Shown: positions 22,751 through 32,443 of the stretch, in pieces
Layout of the letters: every line of letters starts with the position of its first letter
Position numbering within the stretch: the first letter of the stretch is position 1
Source: Ruminococcus sp.
GTDB lineage: Bacteria > Bacillota > Clostridia > Oscillospirales > Ruminococcaceae
Assembly (NCBI GenBank): GCA_017626015.1
Contig: JAGAJO010000009.1
Coordinates: 1 to 64,000, forward strand
Direction: 5' to 3'
DNA: 64,000 nt
The notes under the pieces: model-generated
Seen by the model: the letters and a program-made list of their open reading frames with translations, nothing else
Told to the model about the DNA's origin: nothing
Databases searched by the model: none
Made by a program: the position numbers and the translations under genes

Positions 22751-25183
22751 GTGGATAAGCTCAAAATGGTAATTTACGGTGAATATTATGCGGATCTTTC
22801 CAAGGGTGGAGTGGTCGTTGACTCAAATGATGATTTTCTGCTGATTTCCGGCTACACCAGACAGGATATAAAGGACGGAAAGCTTAACTTATTTGAATTT
22901 GTTCCGGCGGAATATCGGGATAAATATACTTCTTTGGTTGATGACGCTTTAACGGAAGGGACGTCGGCTTATATTCAGCATCCGTTTGTGAAAAAAAACG
23001 GTACGGTTATTTATGTTCTTTGTTTCGGAACACAGCTTCCGTCGCCAGATGAGCATATCGCAAAAATAGTAATTACCGATTATACGGAGCATTTTAATCT
23101 TATTTCAAAATATAACAGCTCTCAGACTGAGCTTGATTTGCTTACCTCTACCGTTCCCGGAGGAGTGGTGATCTTAAGCGTAGCTGACGATGATCTGATC
23201 GTGTTCAAATCCAATGAGGAGTTCAATAAGCTTTTCGGACTCAGTGAGGATATTACCGGGCAGTCAGTTTCTGCCTGTATCTCATATGAGTATTTCAACG
23301 TTTTGTACAAAAAGATCATCATTGCTATCCGTGACGATAAGCCGCTTGTGTATGATTTCAAGATCAGTGACGGAAACGGAGGATACCGATGGCTGAGGAT
23401 CTATGGAAATTTGTACAGATATTCCTATGGGAAGCCTCTTTTCTATTCTGTCATCATGGATATTACCGAGGATGTGCGCCTTACAAGTGAACTTAAGATA
23501 CAGACGGAGAAGTTCAGGGTCATAGCCGAGAACACGGAGGAGCTTTACTTTGACTATGATGCTGCAATAGATAAAATGCAGCTTACAACCGATCTAAGCA
23601 GATATGAGCTTGACAGCGACAACTGTATAAGTGATTACTGGGGAAATAACTGTCCCTCTAAGTTTATACATAAGGACGATTACAGCACTTATCGCCGTGA
23701 ATGGAAGCGAATGATGGAATCGCCGCGCAGAGGAAGTCTTGAATTCCGTACTAACGCCTATGACGACGATTACACATGGTATAATATGACCTATGTAAGC
23801 CTTGAAGACGATCAGAACCGTATTTCAAGGGTATTTGGAAAAATTGTATGTATACAGCATCTTAAAACGCTTAAAACCAAGATCGATAACGATTCGGAAT
23901 ACATAGCTTATCTTCAGGAGACGGATAGTCTTACAAAGCTTCTTAACAGAAAAACCTTTAAGCTCAAGGCGGGAGCGATGATATCGTCCATGGATAAGGA
24001 TTATATCTACGGAATAGTTTATTCGGATATAAACGATTTTTCCTATGTAAACGAAAACTTCGGCTACGAAGCCGGTAACGCTATGCTGAAGGATTTCGGA
24101 AAGCTTATAACAGAGGTACCTACAAATCTTCTTGGCTGCAGGATCTATTCCGATTTCTTTATAAGTCTTTACCGTGCAAAAAGCAGGGAAGAGCTTATCA
24201 AAAGCATCGAGGATAGGAATATCCGTTTCACAGATATGCAGAAACAAAAATATCCTGCCAGCGATATTCACGTTTCCTGCGGGATCTATATAATTCCTGA
24301 CTCTCATTGCGATATAACGGTTGCTATAGATAATGCAAACCTTGCACGCAGGAGCGTTAAGAGCAACAGCACAGTCCTCTGCGGTATCTATTCTCAGCGT
24401 ATGAGGACCCAGAGAGCCTATGAACAGTCTATATGCAGCGAGATACATTCAGCTATCGAAAACCGTAAGATAGAGATGTTCCTCCAGCCTAAATTTCATC
24501 TTATAACCAGGGAAATTGTGGGTGCAGAGGCGCTTGCAAGGTGGCGTAATTTTGACGGGACATATAAGATGCCATACGAGTTTATCCCTGTGCTGGAGAA
24601 GGTCGGGTATATCGATGAGCTTGACTTCTTCATTTACGAGGAGGTTCTGAGAACTCTGGAAAGATGGAAGCGGGACGGTGTTTCAACGGTACCGATCTCG
24701 GTGAATTTTTCTCAGCATCATATATTGCATCCCAAATTTGTTGATACGATTATCGAGACCGCCGACAAATATGACGTTGACAAGTCTTTGATAGAGATCG
24801 AGATAACCGAATCAAGCTTTTCGGGAGATATGTCGGAGCTTTTTAACGACCTTGACAGACTGCGTTCAAACGGATTTAAAACCAGTATAGATGATTTTGG
24901 AATAGGTTATTCCACGTTAAGCGTGCTTATGAAGGCTCCCGTGGATATTGTGAAGATAGATAAGTCGTTTATTGACAATATCGAGAGAAATAAGATTGAG
25001 AGAGATTTTATTTTCAATATGTGCAAGCTTATCGGAGTAACCGAGAAAGATATCATTTTCGAGGGAGTTGAAACTGAGGAGCAAGCGGAGATCCTCAGCG
25101 GAATAGGATATACCAAGGCGCAGGGCTGGTTGTTCGACAAGGCCATTCCGCTGGATAAGTTCAACAAAAAATATATGTACTAA
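22751..25183 (+). CDS. PAS-PAS-PAS-degenerate GGDEF-EAL cyclic-di-GMP phosphodiesterase
   Basis: An 810-residue cytoplasmic signalling protein with no membrane helices. Two PAS domains lie at roughly 15-115 and 125-235, and a third PAS-like region at 255-370. A GGDEF domain (about 390-545) follows, whose signature is replaced by YSDFF at 466-470, so it should not make c-di-GMP. The EAL domain (about 560-805) looks active: E593-A-L in AEALARWR, SVNFSQ, EIEITES, IDDFGIGYS, KIDKSFI and EGVETEEQ. It therefore probably degrades c-di-GMP under sensory control. GTG 22751 is preferred because GGGGTGAT lies just upstream; an earlier GTG (22742) overlaps that site. Confidence 0.9.
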   Translation: MDKLKMVIYGEYYADLSKGGVVVDSNDDFLLISGYTRQDIKDGKLNLFEFVPAEYRDKYTSLVDDALTEGTSAYIQHPFVKKNGTVIYVLCFGTQLPSPDEHIAKIVITDYTEHFNLISKYNSSQTELDLLTSTVPGGVVILSVADDDLIVFKSNEEFNKLFGLSEDITGQSVSACISYEYFNVLYKKIIIAIRDDKPLVYDFKISDGNGGYRWLRIYGNLYRYSYGKPLFYSVIMDITEDVRLTSELKIQTEKFRVIAENTEELYFDYDAAIDKMQLTTDLSRYELDSDNCISDYWGNNCPSKFIHKDDYSTYRREWKRMMESPRRGSLEFRTNAYDDDYTWYNMTYVSLEDDQNRISRVFGKIVCIQHLKTLKTKIDNDSEYIAYLQETDSLTKLLNRKTFKLKAGAMISSMDKDYIYGIVYSDINDFSYVNENFGYEAGNAMLKDFGKLITEVPTNLLGCRIYSDFFISLYRAKSREELIKSIEDRNIRFTDMQKQKYPASDIHVSCGIYIIPDSHCDITVAIDNANLARRSVKSNSTVLCGIYSQRMRTQRAYEQSICSEIHSAIENRKIEMFLQPKFHLITREIVGAEALARWRNFDGTYKMPYEFIPVLEKVGYIDELDFFIYEEVLRTLERWKRDGVSTVPISVNFSQHHILHPKFVDTIIETADKYDVDKSLIEIEITESSFSGDMSELFNDLDRLRSNGFKTSIDDFGIGYSTLSVLMKAPVDIVKIDKSFIDNIERNKIERDFIFNMCKLIGVTEKDIIFEGVETEEQAEILSGIGYTKAQGWLFDKAIPLDKFNKKYMY

Positions 25184-25205
25184 AAAATGTACAGAAAAAG
25201 GCATC

Positions 25206-25242
25206 AAAAAAGGGCGGATCTCATTCCGCCCTTTAATTTTTT
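25206..25242. terminator. Bidirectional terminator between convergent genes
   Basis: AAAGGGCGGA (25209-25218) pairs with 25225-25234 around a 6-nt loop, with A-rich sequence before and TTTTTT after. It serves the plus-strand EAL gene and the minus-strand TSCPD gene. Confidence 0.9.
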
Positions 25243-25253
25243 CTATGATCGTA

Positions 25254-25499
25254 TCAGATGCTGCTTTTCAGAGCCGCCGCAAGCTGTGCGGGACAAGAAG
25301 TCCCCTTGCCGTTGCAGTCAATGTTTTCAAGTTTGCTTATAACGTCCGAGATTTTCATGCCCTCTACAAGCTTGGAAATTCCTTGAGTATTGCCGTTGCA
25401 GCCTCCTGTGAATTTCACTTTTTTTATAATGTCTCCGTCAATCTCAATGTCTATTTTTCTGGAGCAAACGCCCTTTGGTGTGTAGGAAATTGTTTTCAT
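25254..25499 (-). CDS. TSCPD-domain protein (TIGR03905-like)
   Basis: An 81-residue protein with conserved cysteines in GVCSRKI, GGCNGN and the closing TSCPA motif. The family is named for TSCPD, and the last Asp is Ala here. The pattern matches the small TIGR03905-type proteins, related to a C-terminal domain of some ribonucleotide reductases. Cysteine spacing suggests metal or redox chemistry, but no function is established. It lies 29 nt downstream of the malic enzyme on the same strand, with GGAGGTC before its ATG, so they are probably co-transcribed. Confidence 0.85.
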   Translation of the reverse strand: MKTISYTPKGVCSRKIDIEIDGDIIKKVKFTGGCNGNTQGISKLVEGMKISDVISKLENIDCNGKGTSCPAQLAAALKSSI

Positions 25500-25528
25500 T
25501 TTATGACCTCCTCAATTGATCAAAATTG

Positions 25529-26701
25529 TTATATTTTTGCTGCGCCGGATTTCCTTGCGGCCTTGGCGACAGCCTCAGCAACAGCTGTTGGTACGGCTCT
25601 GTCAAATGCGTTGGGAAGAATAAATTCGGCGCATAGCTTATCCTCGGGGACGCAGCCTGCGATAGCCTTTGCGGCAGCCATTTTCATTTCCTCGTTAATG
25701 TCGGACGCTCTTACTGCCAGCGCACCCTTGAATATTCCGGGAAATGCCACAACATTATTGATCTGGTTGGGGAAATCCGAACGGCCTGTGCCTACAATAA
25801 ACGCTCCCGCTTCCTTTGCTTCGTCAGGCATGATCTCAGGTGTTGGGTTAGCCATAGCAAAAATAATGGATCTGTCGTTCATGGAGCTTACCATTTCCTT
25901 GCTTACAAGTCCGGGTCTGGAAACTCCCACAAATGCGTCTGCACCCTTAAGAGCGTCAGCAAGAGAACCGTGCAGCCTTTTCTTGTTTGTTACGGCAGCC
26001 ATTTCCGCATGAGCTTCGTTGAGATAGCTGTCTCCCTCGCAGATAATACCTTCTCTGTCCACCATTATAAGATCGCCTACCTTCATAGAAAGCAGCAGCT
26101 TTCCGATAGCGCAGCCTGCCGCACCTGCTCCGTTGATGACTACGGTGATGTCCTCTATATTTTTCCCCGCAACCTTGCAGGCATTCATAAGAGCCGCCCC
26201 TACGACGATAGCGGTTCCGTGCTGGTCATCGTGGAATACCGGAATATCCAGACGCTCCTTTAGCTTTGCTTCTATTTCAAAGCAGCGAGGAGCAGAGATA
26301 TCCTCAAGATTTATTCCTCCGAAGCTGTCAGAGATAAGCGCTATCGTATTTACAATTTCGTCAACATCGTTTGACTTTATACAGAGGGGGAAAGCGTCTA
26401 CGTCTGCAAATTCCTTGAAAAGAGCGCATTTTCCTTCCATAACAGGCATTCCTGCAAGTCCGCCGATATTTCCCAGACCCAGCACTGCGGAACCGTCGGT
26501 GATGACCGCCACAAGATTTGATCTTCTGGTAAGCTCATAAGAAAGCTCCGGATCCTTCTGTATTTCAAGGCATGGCTGAGCAACTCCGGGAGTGTAAGCC
26601 AGGGTCAGATCCTTGGCATTGTTGATCTTAGGTCTTGAAACGACCTCGATCTTGCCCTTCCATTCCCTATGTTTTTGTAAAGATTCTTCCATTACGTTCA
26701 T
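25529..26701 (-). CDS. NAD(P)-dependent malic enzyme
   Basis: A 390-residue enzyme that oxidatively decarboxylates malate to pyruvate. Seen: LAYTPGVAQPC (catalytic Tyr), VITDGSAVLGLGNIG, PVMEGKCALFKEFA (catalytic Lys), FHDDQHGTAIV (metal site), a Rossmann NAD(P) motif VINGAGAAGCAIG, and ANPTPEI. The length is typical of short bacterial malic enzymes. I prefer ATG 26701, 9 nt after AGAGAGGA, to the TTG at 26710, which abuts that site. The 5' leader holds a 10-bp hairpin (26738-26764). Cofactor preference cannot be assigned safely. Confidence 0.95.
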   Translation of the reverse strand: MNVMEESLQKHREWKGKIEVVSRPKINNAKDLTLAYTPGVAQPCLEIQKDPELSYELTRRSNLVAVITDGSAVLGLGNIGGLAGMPVMEGKCALFKEFADVDAFPLCIKSNDVDEIVNTIALISDSFGGINLEDISAPRCFEIEAKLKERLDIPVFHDDQHGTAIVVGAALMNACKVAGKNIEDITVVINGAGAAGCAIGKLLLSMKVGDLIMVDREGIICEGDSYLNEAHAEMAAVTNKKRLHGSLADALKGADAFVGVSRPGLVSKEMVSSMNDRSIIFAMANPTPEIMPDEAKEAGAFIVGTGRSDFPNQINNVVAFPGIFKGALAVRASDINEEMKMAAAKAIAGCVPEDKLCAEFILPNAFDRAVPTAVAEAVAKAARKSGAAKI

Positions 26702-26737
26702 TTTATACAATCCTCTCTGTAAATAATATACATAATA

Positions 26738-26764
26738 TAAGGAGCATATCTGAAATGCTCCTTA
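26738..26764 (-). promoter_or_regulatory. Hairpin in the malic enzyme 5' leader
   Basis: TAAGGAGCAT (26738-26747) pairs perfectly with 26755-26764 around a 7-nt loop, about 40 nt upstream of the malic enzyme start. There is no U tract on the minus strand, so it is more likely an RNA stability or regulatory element than a terminator. A TGTC-TATAT-GACA palindrome (26805-26817) lies further upstream. Confidence 0.4.
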
Positions 26765-26856
26765 GCCTTTATTTTAGTCTGAGATCAGTCAAAACGTCTG
26801 CCCTTGTCTATATGACAGTCTGATATCATTTGTGAACCACCTTTAATTATACTATA

Positions 26857-27729
26857 TTATTTTTCCTGTTTCACAGCTGTTTTGTTAGCTTTTTGTGAAT
26901 TTATGTGAATAAGCTTAAAAAGCTTGTCCAGATTTTCTTCGTCGGTGAAATTGCTGCCGATATGAGTCATTGTGCTGTTGTACAGACCGTGGAAATCCGA
27001 ACCGCCTGTAACTATCAGATCGTTTGATTCGGCAAATTCCTTCAGCGCTTTTTGCTGGATAGGGGTGGCGGAGTAGTGATATGCTTCGATCCCGTCCAGC
27101 TTTCCCGCCTCAGTCAGCTCCTTCATAAGCTCGGTGCTGCGGAACATATGCGGGTGAGCAAGAACTGCAACTCCCTTTGACGAGTGTATAAGGTCAAGCA
27201 CGAAATTTACGTCGGGATATTCCCTTTGTACAAGGCATTCGCCGTTGGGGTATGAAAACAGCTTGTCGTTCACATATCCGTAAAGCTCCGTAGCATAGCC
27301 GTAATTTACAAGAGCCCTCATGATATGCTGCTTATAGATACTCTTTGAACCCTTTGTGTAATGCTTTACGGCGTCCTTAGGTATAGGATATCTTTCCATT
27401 ACCTTTTCGATCATGTCCTTGGCGCATTCCGTCCTTATCGAACAGGATTTAAGGCAAAGACCCTCCAGCCTGTCAGGCTTCTGCGGAGCATAGCAAAGTA
27501 TATGGACCTTTGAATTACGCTTTTTGTCCCATGCGGACAGCTCTACGGCAGGTATGACCTTGACGCCGTATCTTTCTCCGAGAATGTGCGCTCTGCTGGA
27601 CGAAGACAGGGTATCGTGGTCTGTGATAGCAAGAAAATCAAGCCCCATTCTCTTAGCCTGAACGATGACTTCTTCAATTCCCAGTGACCCGTCTGAAAGG
27701 GTAGTGTGACAATGTAAATCGCCGGTCAT
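26857..27729 (-). CDS. PHP-domain metal-dependent phosphoesterase
   Basis: A 290-residue PHP protein resembling YciV/TrpH and PHP-type 3',5'-nucleoside bisphosphate phosphatases. Metal-binding motifs are clear: DLHCHTTLSDG at the start, AITDHDTL, PAVELSAW, VLAHPHMF and the late GSDFHG. Such enzymes hydrolyse small phosphoesters or degrade short RNA; the substrate here is not determined. The ATG at 27729 has GGGAGGA upstream; an in-frame start 27 codons earlier would run through the promoter and is rejected. Monocistronic on the minus strand with its own promoter. Confidence 0.88.
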   Translation of the reverse strand: MTGDLHCHTTLSDGSLGIEEVIVQAKRMGLDFLAITDHDTLSSSSRAHILGERYGVKVIPAVELSAWDKKRNSKVHILCYAPQKPDRLEGLCLKSCSIRTECAKDMIEKVMERYPIPKDAVKHYTKGSKSIYKQHIMRALVNYGYATELYGYVNDKLFSYPNGECLVQREYPDVNFVLDLIHSSKGVAVLAHPHMFRSTELMKELTEAGKLDGIEAYHYSATPIQQKALKEFAESNDLIVTGGSDFHGLYNSTMTHIGSNFTDEENLDKLFKLIHINSQKANKTAVKQEK

Positions 27730-27766
27730 AGTAATATCCTCCCGAATCAAATATATTAACGCTACT

Positions 27767-27795
27767 ATTATACCATATTTTCTGCACTTTTGCAA
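27767..27795 (-). promoter_or_regulatory. Promoter of the PHP gene
   Basis: On the minus strand TTGCAA (27790-27795), 17-nt spacer and TATAAT (27767-27772), about 37 nt upstream of the start codon. Confidence 0.75.
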
Positions 27796-27861
27796 GTTTT
27801 TTTGACGCATTTACACAATTTTCACTTAAGTCAAAGCATTTTCGACAGATTATCTTACGCT

Positions 27862-28842
27862 TTATTGTTTATTATCACCAAAAAGGCTGAAGTATTTATC
27901 TGCAAACCACACGTCCTTTACCGTAAATGTTCTTCCGTTCAGATATTCAAGTATGCCTGCGTCGGTGGAGAAACAAAACGTAAGCTTGTACGAATAAAGC
28001 GCCTGCGTCTTTACATTGTATTCACGGTTTATTTTGTTTATGCCGTATTTTCCGTCCCCCAGCAGCGGATACCCCTCATGTGCGAGATGCGCCCTTATCT
28101 GATGGGTGCGTCCCGTTATAAGGTCGACCTCCAGCAGAGCAAGATTTTCCGCTTTGTTTTCGGCTATCACCCTGTAACGGGTTATCATCGTCTTGCTGTC
28201 GGGAGTTTTTTTATCGGAAACCTTAACGGTCTTGGTCTGCTCATTACGCTTGTGAAAGGCTTTAAGCTCGGCGGACTTTTTCTTGGGAATGCCGACCGTT
28301 GCGCAGAGATAAAGCTTCTGCATCTCCCTGTCCTTGACCTTCTGATTAAGTATTCTCAGACTTTCAGCGCTTTTGGCACAGATCACTATACCGCCTGTGT
28401 TTCTGTCAATCCTGTTGCAGAGGGCGGGAGCAAATGATCTTTCCTCAGCCGGATCGTATTCTCCCTTATTGTAAAGATAGTGCTGGATACGGTTTATCAG
28501 CGTGTCTGGATCTCCGCTTTCGTCCTCGTGGACAACCAGTCCGCATTTTTTATCACAGAGGATAATATTTTCGTCCTCGTACACAATATTAAGAGAAGCG
28601 GGAGCGGACAGAAAAGCAGGCTTGTCCGAAGTCCCCTCAAAAAATTCATCGTTAATGTAAAGCTGCATAACGTCTCCCGCATTAAGCCGGGTGGAGATTT
28701 CGCAGCGCTTTCCGTTGACCTTTATACGTTTGAGACGGATATATTTGTAAAGAAGATTTTTAGGCAGCTTAGGCACAGCCTTTGTGAGAAACTTGTCCAC
28801 ACGCTGATCTGCGTCGTTTTGATTTATTTTAAATTCTTTCAT
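27862..28842 (-). CDS. RluA-family RNA pseudouridine synthase with S4 domain
   Basis: A 326-residue enzyme that isomerises uridine in rRNA or tRNA. An N-terminal S4 RNA-binding domain (residues ~12-70, RVDKFLTKA ... IRLKRIKVNGKR) is followed by the catalytic domain. The active-site motif reads CNRIDRNTGG where classical RluA has HRLDxxTSG; the catalytic Asp is kept. LITGRTHQIRAHLAH and PLLGDGKYG are typical. The exact target site is not predictable. The upstream DinB-like gene ends 19 nt before the start and both probably use the promoter at 29386-29414. Confidence 0.92.
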   Translation of the reverse strand: MKEFKINQNDADQRVDKFLTKAVPKLPKNLLYKYIRLKRIKVNGKRCEISTRLNAGDVMQLYINDEFFEGTSDKPAFLSAPASLNIVYEDENIILCDKKCGLVVHEDESGDPDTLINRIQHYLYNKGEYDPAEERSFAPALCNRIDRNTGGIVICAKSAESLRILNQKVKDREMQKLYLCATVGIPKKKSAELKAFHKRNEQTKTVKVSDKKTPDSKTMITRYRVIAENKAENLALLEVDLITGRTHQIRAHLAHEGYPLLGDGKYGINKINREYNVKTQALYSYKLTFCFSTDAGILEYLNGRTFTVKDVWFADKYFSLFGDNKQ

Positions 28843-28861
28843 TACGGATATTCCTCATTCT

Positions 28862-29362
28862 TTATTCGTCAAACACACCGTTTTCAAGTCTGTAAACGGT
28901 GTGAGGACTCACAAATACAGGGAATTTTCCTGTGCGTTTGATAGTCTGACCGTTTATCATTCCGGTATGTACGGAAATATGCCTGAACTGCATTAATACA
29001 AGCTCAAGACGGGTGAATTCGCAGTCCTGCGGATTTTCATACAGCATATCGTCCGTCAGAGTATCCATATAGTCAAATGTCTTGTCTCTGACCTTATGCA
29101 GATAGTCCAGAAGCTGTTGGTCGCTGAGTGTAATATCGCAGGGATCGTCGGGGTTATCCATACCTGCTGTGTGAAAATCAGGCTCATCATAAACAAAGGG
29201 ATCAAAAAACCATTTGTCCGCCGAATGAATGGTATGATAAACATATCTCCATGCGGGAGAGCCGCATACAAGGGCGTTTCTGTCATAGGTCTTTATTGCA
29301 GTTTCAAGGTTTATAAAGTTTGCAGATACCTGCTTTTTTATCATTTCACAGTGTTTTCGCAT
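28862..29362 (-). CDS. DinB-like four-helix protein
   Basis: A 166-residue helical protein with features of the DinB/YfiT-like superfamily: AWRYVYHTIHSADKWFF near the N-terminus and QFRHISVHTGMING near residues 128-141, with His residues placed as in the family's metal triad. Members are metal-binding proteins, some acting as thiol transferases; no specific function can be given here. AAAGGAG lies 9 nt upstream of the ATG. It is the first gene of a two-gene minus-strand unit with the pseudouridine synthase. Confidence 0.65.
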   Translation of the reverse strand: MRKHCEMIKKQVSANFINLETAIKTYDRNALVCGSPAWRYVYHTIHSADKWFFDPFVYDEPDFHTAGMDNPDDPCDITLSDQQLLDYLHKVRDKTFDYMDTLTDDMLYENPQDCEFTRLELVLMQFRHISVHTGMINGQTIKRTGKFPVFVSPHTVYRLENGVFDE

Positions 29363-29385
29363 ACCGTCATACTCCTTTCCTGTAT

Positions 29386-29414
29386 ATTATAACATAAAAA
29401 TTTCCTCTTTGCAA
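29386..29414 (-). promoter_or_regulatory. Promoter of the DinB-like / RluA unit
   Basis: On the minus strand TTGCAA (29409-29414), 17-nt spacer and TATAAT (29386-29391). It is divergent from the uvrB promoter ~90 bp away. Confidence 0.75.
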
Positions 29415-29476
29415 TCAAAATCAATTTATCTTTCACGCAATTTGTCAAATTTACAAAAAAAGTTGACTGAAACCTC

Positions 29477-29505
29477 TTTACATAAATAATTTTTTGTAGT
29501 ATAAT
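29477..29505 (+). promoter_or_regulatory. uvrB promoter
   Basis: TTTACA (29477-29482), 17-nt spacer and TATAAT (29500-29505). I see no clear clostridial LexA (GAAC-N4-GTTC) box in this region. Confidence 0.7.
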
Positions 29506-29548
29506 AGGAAACAGAAAACTATTGTTCGGATTGTGAGGACTAATTTTT

Positions 29549-31516
29549 ATGGATAAATTTCAGCTGGTATCTGATTACAAGCTGTCGGGCGATCAGCCCG
29601 AGGCGGTGGACGCACTTGTAAAGGGCGTGGAAAGCGGCATGAGGGAGCAGACCCTTATGGGAGTAACAGGCTCGGGAAAGACCTTTACTATGGCTAATGT
29701 TATTGAACGGCTCAACAGACCTACCCTTGTGCTTGCCCACAATAAGATCCTTGCGGCTCAGCTTTGCTCTGAGTTCAAGGAATTTTTTCCTAACAATGCG
29801 GTGGAGTATTTTGTCAGCTATTACGATTACTATCAGCCTGAGGCGTATGTTCCCAGCAAGGACGTTTATATAGAAAAGGACAGCTCCGTCAACGATGAGA
29901 TAGACAAGCTGAGACATTCCGCAACATCTGCTATTGCAGAGCGCAGAGATGTGATAATCGTAGCCAGCGTGTCCTGCATATATTCTCTGGGCGATCCCGA
30001 GGAATACAAATCTATGGTAGTGTCAATACGCAAGGGAATGGAGAAGTCCAGAGACAGGCTCATTGCCGATCTGGTGGGCATTCAGTATGAGAGAAACGAT
30101 ATCAATTTCGTGAGAAATAAGTTCAGGGTCAGGGGAGACGTTGTGGAGATATATCCAGCAAACTCCACAGACACGGCGATACGTGTGGAATTTTTCGGAG
30201 ATGAAATAGACCGTATCTGCGAAATTAACGTTGTCACAGGGGAGGTACTTTCATTCCTCAATCATGCGGCGATATTTCCTGCCTCCCATTATATTGTGGG
30301 TAAGGATAAAATGAAAGAGGCTATCGAGGAGATAAAGGAGGAGCTTGACGAGCGTATCAAATATTTTAAGGACAACGATATGCTTATCGAGGCTCAGCGT
30401 ATTGCTCAGCGTACCAATTACGATATAGAAATGCTGGAGGAAATAGGTTTTTGCAGCGGTATTGAGAACTATTCGAGGGTGCTTGCAAGACGTCCCAAGG
30501 GTGCTGTGCCATTTACTCTCCTGGACTTTCTGCCCGAGGATTTTCTGCTTATGGTGGACGAATCCCACGTTTCCCTCCCGCAGGTAAGAGGAATGTATGC
30601 AGGTGACAGGGCGAGAAAGCAGACCCTTGTGGACTACGGTTTCAGGCTTCCCTCTGCGCTGGACAACAGGCCTTTGCAGTTTGACGAGTTTTACAGTCAT
30701 ATAAATCAGGCGATATTTGTGTCCGCCACTCCCGGACCTATCGAAAAGGAAAAATCACAGCAGATAGTGGAGCAGGTGATACGTCCTACCGGACTTCTGG
30801 ATCCGCTTATATCCGTTCGTCCGTCCGAGGGTCAGATAGAGGATCTTCTCAGCGAAATAAATGTCCGCATAGAAAAAAATGAGCGTGTGCTTGTGACCAC
30901 GCTCACCAAGAAAATGGCGGAGGACTTAACGGCGTATCTCAAAAATTTTGAAATAAAGGTACGATATATGCACCATGATATAGATACAATGGAACGTATG
31001 GAGATAATCAGGGATCTGCGCCTGGGCGAGTTTGACGTGCTGGTAGGTATCAACCTGCTGAGAGAGGGTCTCGATCTGCCCGAAGTGTCCCTTGTGGCAA
31101 TTCTTGACGCCGATAAGGAGGGCTTTCTGCGTTCGGAAAGCGCACTTATACAGACTATCGGACGTGCGGCGAGAAACTCGGAGGGTACTGTAATAATGTA
31201 CGCCGATACGGTGACACGTTCAATGGAAAACGCTATCAGAGAGACGGAACGCCGTCGGGGAATACAGATGAAGTTCAACGAGGAGCATGGGATCGTTCCG
31301 AAAACTATCGTTAAGGATATTCGTGATGTGATCGAGATATCCACCAAGGAGGAAGTGGAGTACTCCGCAAGACAAAAGTCAAAGCTCAGCAAGCAGGAGA
31401 CGGCTCAGCTTATCGACAAGCTGACAAGGGAAATGAAGGAAGCGGCAAAAATGCTGGAATTTGAGCACGCGGCATTCCTGCGTGATAAGATCGCCGAGCT
31501 GAGAGGGGAGAAGTAA
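29549..31516 (+). CDS. uvrB: UvrABC system protein B
   Basis: A 655-residue helicase-like subunit of nucleotide excision repair that verifies damage handed over by UvrA and recruits UvrC. Walker A is GVTGSGKT at 38-45. The beta-hairpin region [13 protein letters not shown] follows, then VDESH (Walker B), SATPGPIE, the helicase C-terminal motifs ([23 protein letters not shown]), and a C-terminal UVR motif ([19 protein letters not shown]). Full length. It heads a same-strand run that ends with uvrA, with four accessory genes between. Confidence 0.98.
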   Translation: MDKFQLVSDYKLSGDQPEAVDALVKGVESGMREQTLMGVTGSGKTFTMANVIERLNRPTLVLAHNKILAAQLCSEFKEFFPNNAVEYFVSYYDYYQPEAYVPSKDVYIEKDSSVNDEIDKLRHSATSAIAERRDVIIVASVSCIYSLGDPEEYKSMVVSIRKGMEKSRDRLIADLVGIQYERNDINFVRNKFRVRGDVVEIYPANSTDTAIRVEFFGDEIDRICEINVVTGEVLSFLNHAAIFPASHYIVGKDKMKEAIEEIKEELDERIKYFKDNDMLIEAQRIAQRTNYDIEMLEEIGFCSGIENYSRVLARRPKGAVPFTLLDFLPEDFLLMVDESHVSLPQVRGMYAGDRARKQTLVDYGFRLPSALDNRPLQFDEFYSHINQAIFVSATPGPIEKEKSQQIVEQVIRPTGLLDPLISVRPSEGQIEDLLSEINVRIEKNERVLVTTLTKKMAEDLTAYLKNFEIKVRYMHHDIDTMERMEIIRDLRLGEFDVLVGINLLREGLDLPEVSLVAILDADKEGFLRSESALIQTIGRAARNSEGTVIMYADTVTRSMENAIRETERRRGIQMKFNEEHGIVPKTIVKDIRDVIEISTKEEVEYSARQKSKLSKQETAQLIDKLTREMKEAAKMLEFEHAAFLRDKIAELRGEK

Positions 31517-31536
31517 TATTTAAAGGAGACTTTTAA

Positions 31537-31983
31537 ATGACGGTAAAATTCTACAATGCAAATCATTCCTGCAAGCTGAAATATGCGGTCATTGCCGCTT
31601 TTTATAAAGGAAAGTACGTTTTTGTAAGGCACAAAAAACGTGATACCCTTGAAATTCCCGGAGGTCATTGGGAGAGCGGCGAGACCATAGAGCGGACCGC
31701 CGAACGGGAGCTTTTTGAGGAAACGGGAGCGGTCAGGTTCACGCTTGAGAAGATCTGCATATATTCTGTCAGCGGAGATGATACTCGGCAGTCAGACGAG
31801 ACCTTCGGTATGCTGTTTTATGCAGATATAGAGGAGTTCGGCGATATGCCCGAGTCCGAGATAGCCGAGGTAAGACTGTTGGATAGTTGTCCTGAAAATT
31901 GGACTTATCCTGAAATTCAGCCTGAGCTTTTAAATTGCGTCAGGAAATTTTTGAACGGTTTTTCAGATAATATTGATGAATAA
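31537..31983 (+). CDS. Nudix hydrolase
   Basis: A 148-residue protein with a complete Nudix box (GGHWESGETIERTAERELFE then ETGA, residues ~45-68), so it should hydrolyse a nucleoside diphosphate linked to another group, using Mg2+. The exact substrate cannot be read; its placement between uvrB and uvrA invites the idea of oxidised nucleotide clean-up (MutT-like), which is inference. It begins 20 nt after uvrB with AAAGGAG upstream. Confidence 0.88.
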   Translation: MTVKFYNANHSCKLKYAVIAAFYKGKYVFVRHKKRDTLEIPGGHWESGETIERTAERELFEETGAVRFTLEKICIYSVSGDDTRQSDETFGMLFYADIEEFGDMPESEIAEVRLLDSCPENWTYPEIQPELLNCVRKFLNGFSDNIDE

Positions 31984-32002
31984 TTCAAATTATGGTGATA
32001 AT

Positions 32003-32443
32003 ATGAAATATGAAGAATACATAGCTCTCGGCAGGACCGGGAGAATTGAAAACAGCATTGCTCCCTGTGGACTGGTCTGCGAGCTTTGCAGCGAGAGAAC
32101 TCATTGCAAGGGCTGTAATTTCAGCAAGAAAGGCGAGCTTGAATGCTGCTGTCATCAGCGCAGGTGCTGTGACAAAAAAGGTTTTGAGGGCTGTTGGGAA
32201 TGCTCTGATTTCCCCTGCGGAAAGGATATGCATGACGTTTCTCAGCACGGCGTCAGACTGATCGCTTTTACGGAATACATCAAGCGTAACAGCCGTAAGG
32301 CATTGGCGGAACGCCTTGCGGAAAACGAGAAAAACGGTATCATCTACCACAGAGATCCTGTGAACTACACGGGAGATTACGACGGATATTCCGAAGTAGA
32401 GGAGGTAATATCTTTGTTGGAAAGCGGAGAGAAAAATGTTTAA
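32003..32443 (+). CDS. Cysteine-rich DUF3795 protein
   Basis: A 146-residue protein whose first half has about a dozen cysteines in CxxC-like spacing (CGLVCELC, CKGC, CCCHQRRC, CWECSDFPC), the hallmark of the DUF3795 family, presumably binding zinc or an iron-sulfur cluster. The C-terminal half is helical. Function is unknown. I start it at ATG 32003, 5 nt after GGTGAT; an earlier in-frame ATG at 31976 would overlap the Nudix gene. The next gene overlaps its end by 8 nt, showing operon organisation. Confidence 0.8.
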   Translation: MKYEEYIALGRTGRIENSIAPCGLVCELCSERTHCKGCNFSKKGELECCCHQRRCCDKKGFEGCWECSDFPCGKDMHDVSQHGVRLIAFTEYIKRNSRKALAERLAENEKNGIIYHRDPVNYTGDYDGYSEVEEVISLLESGEKNV

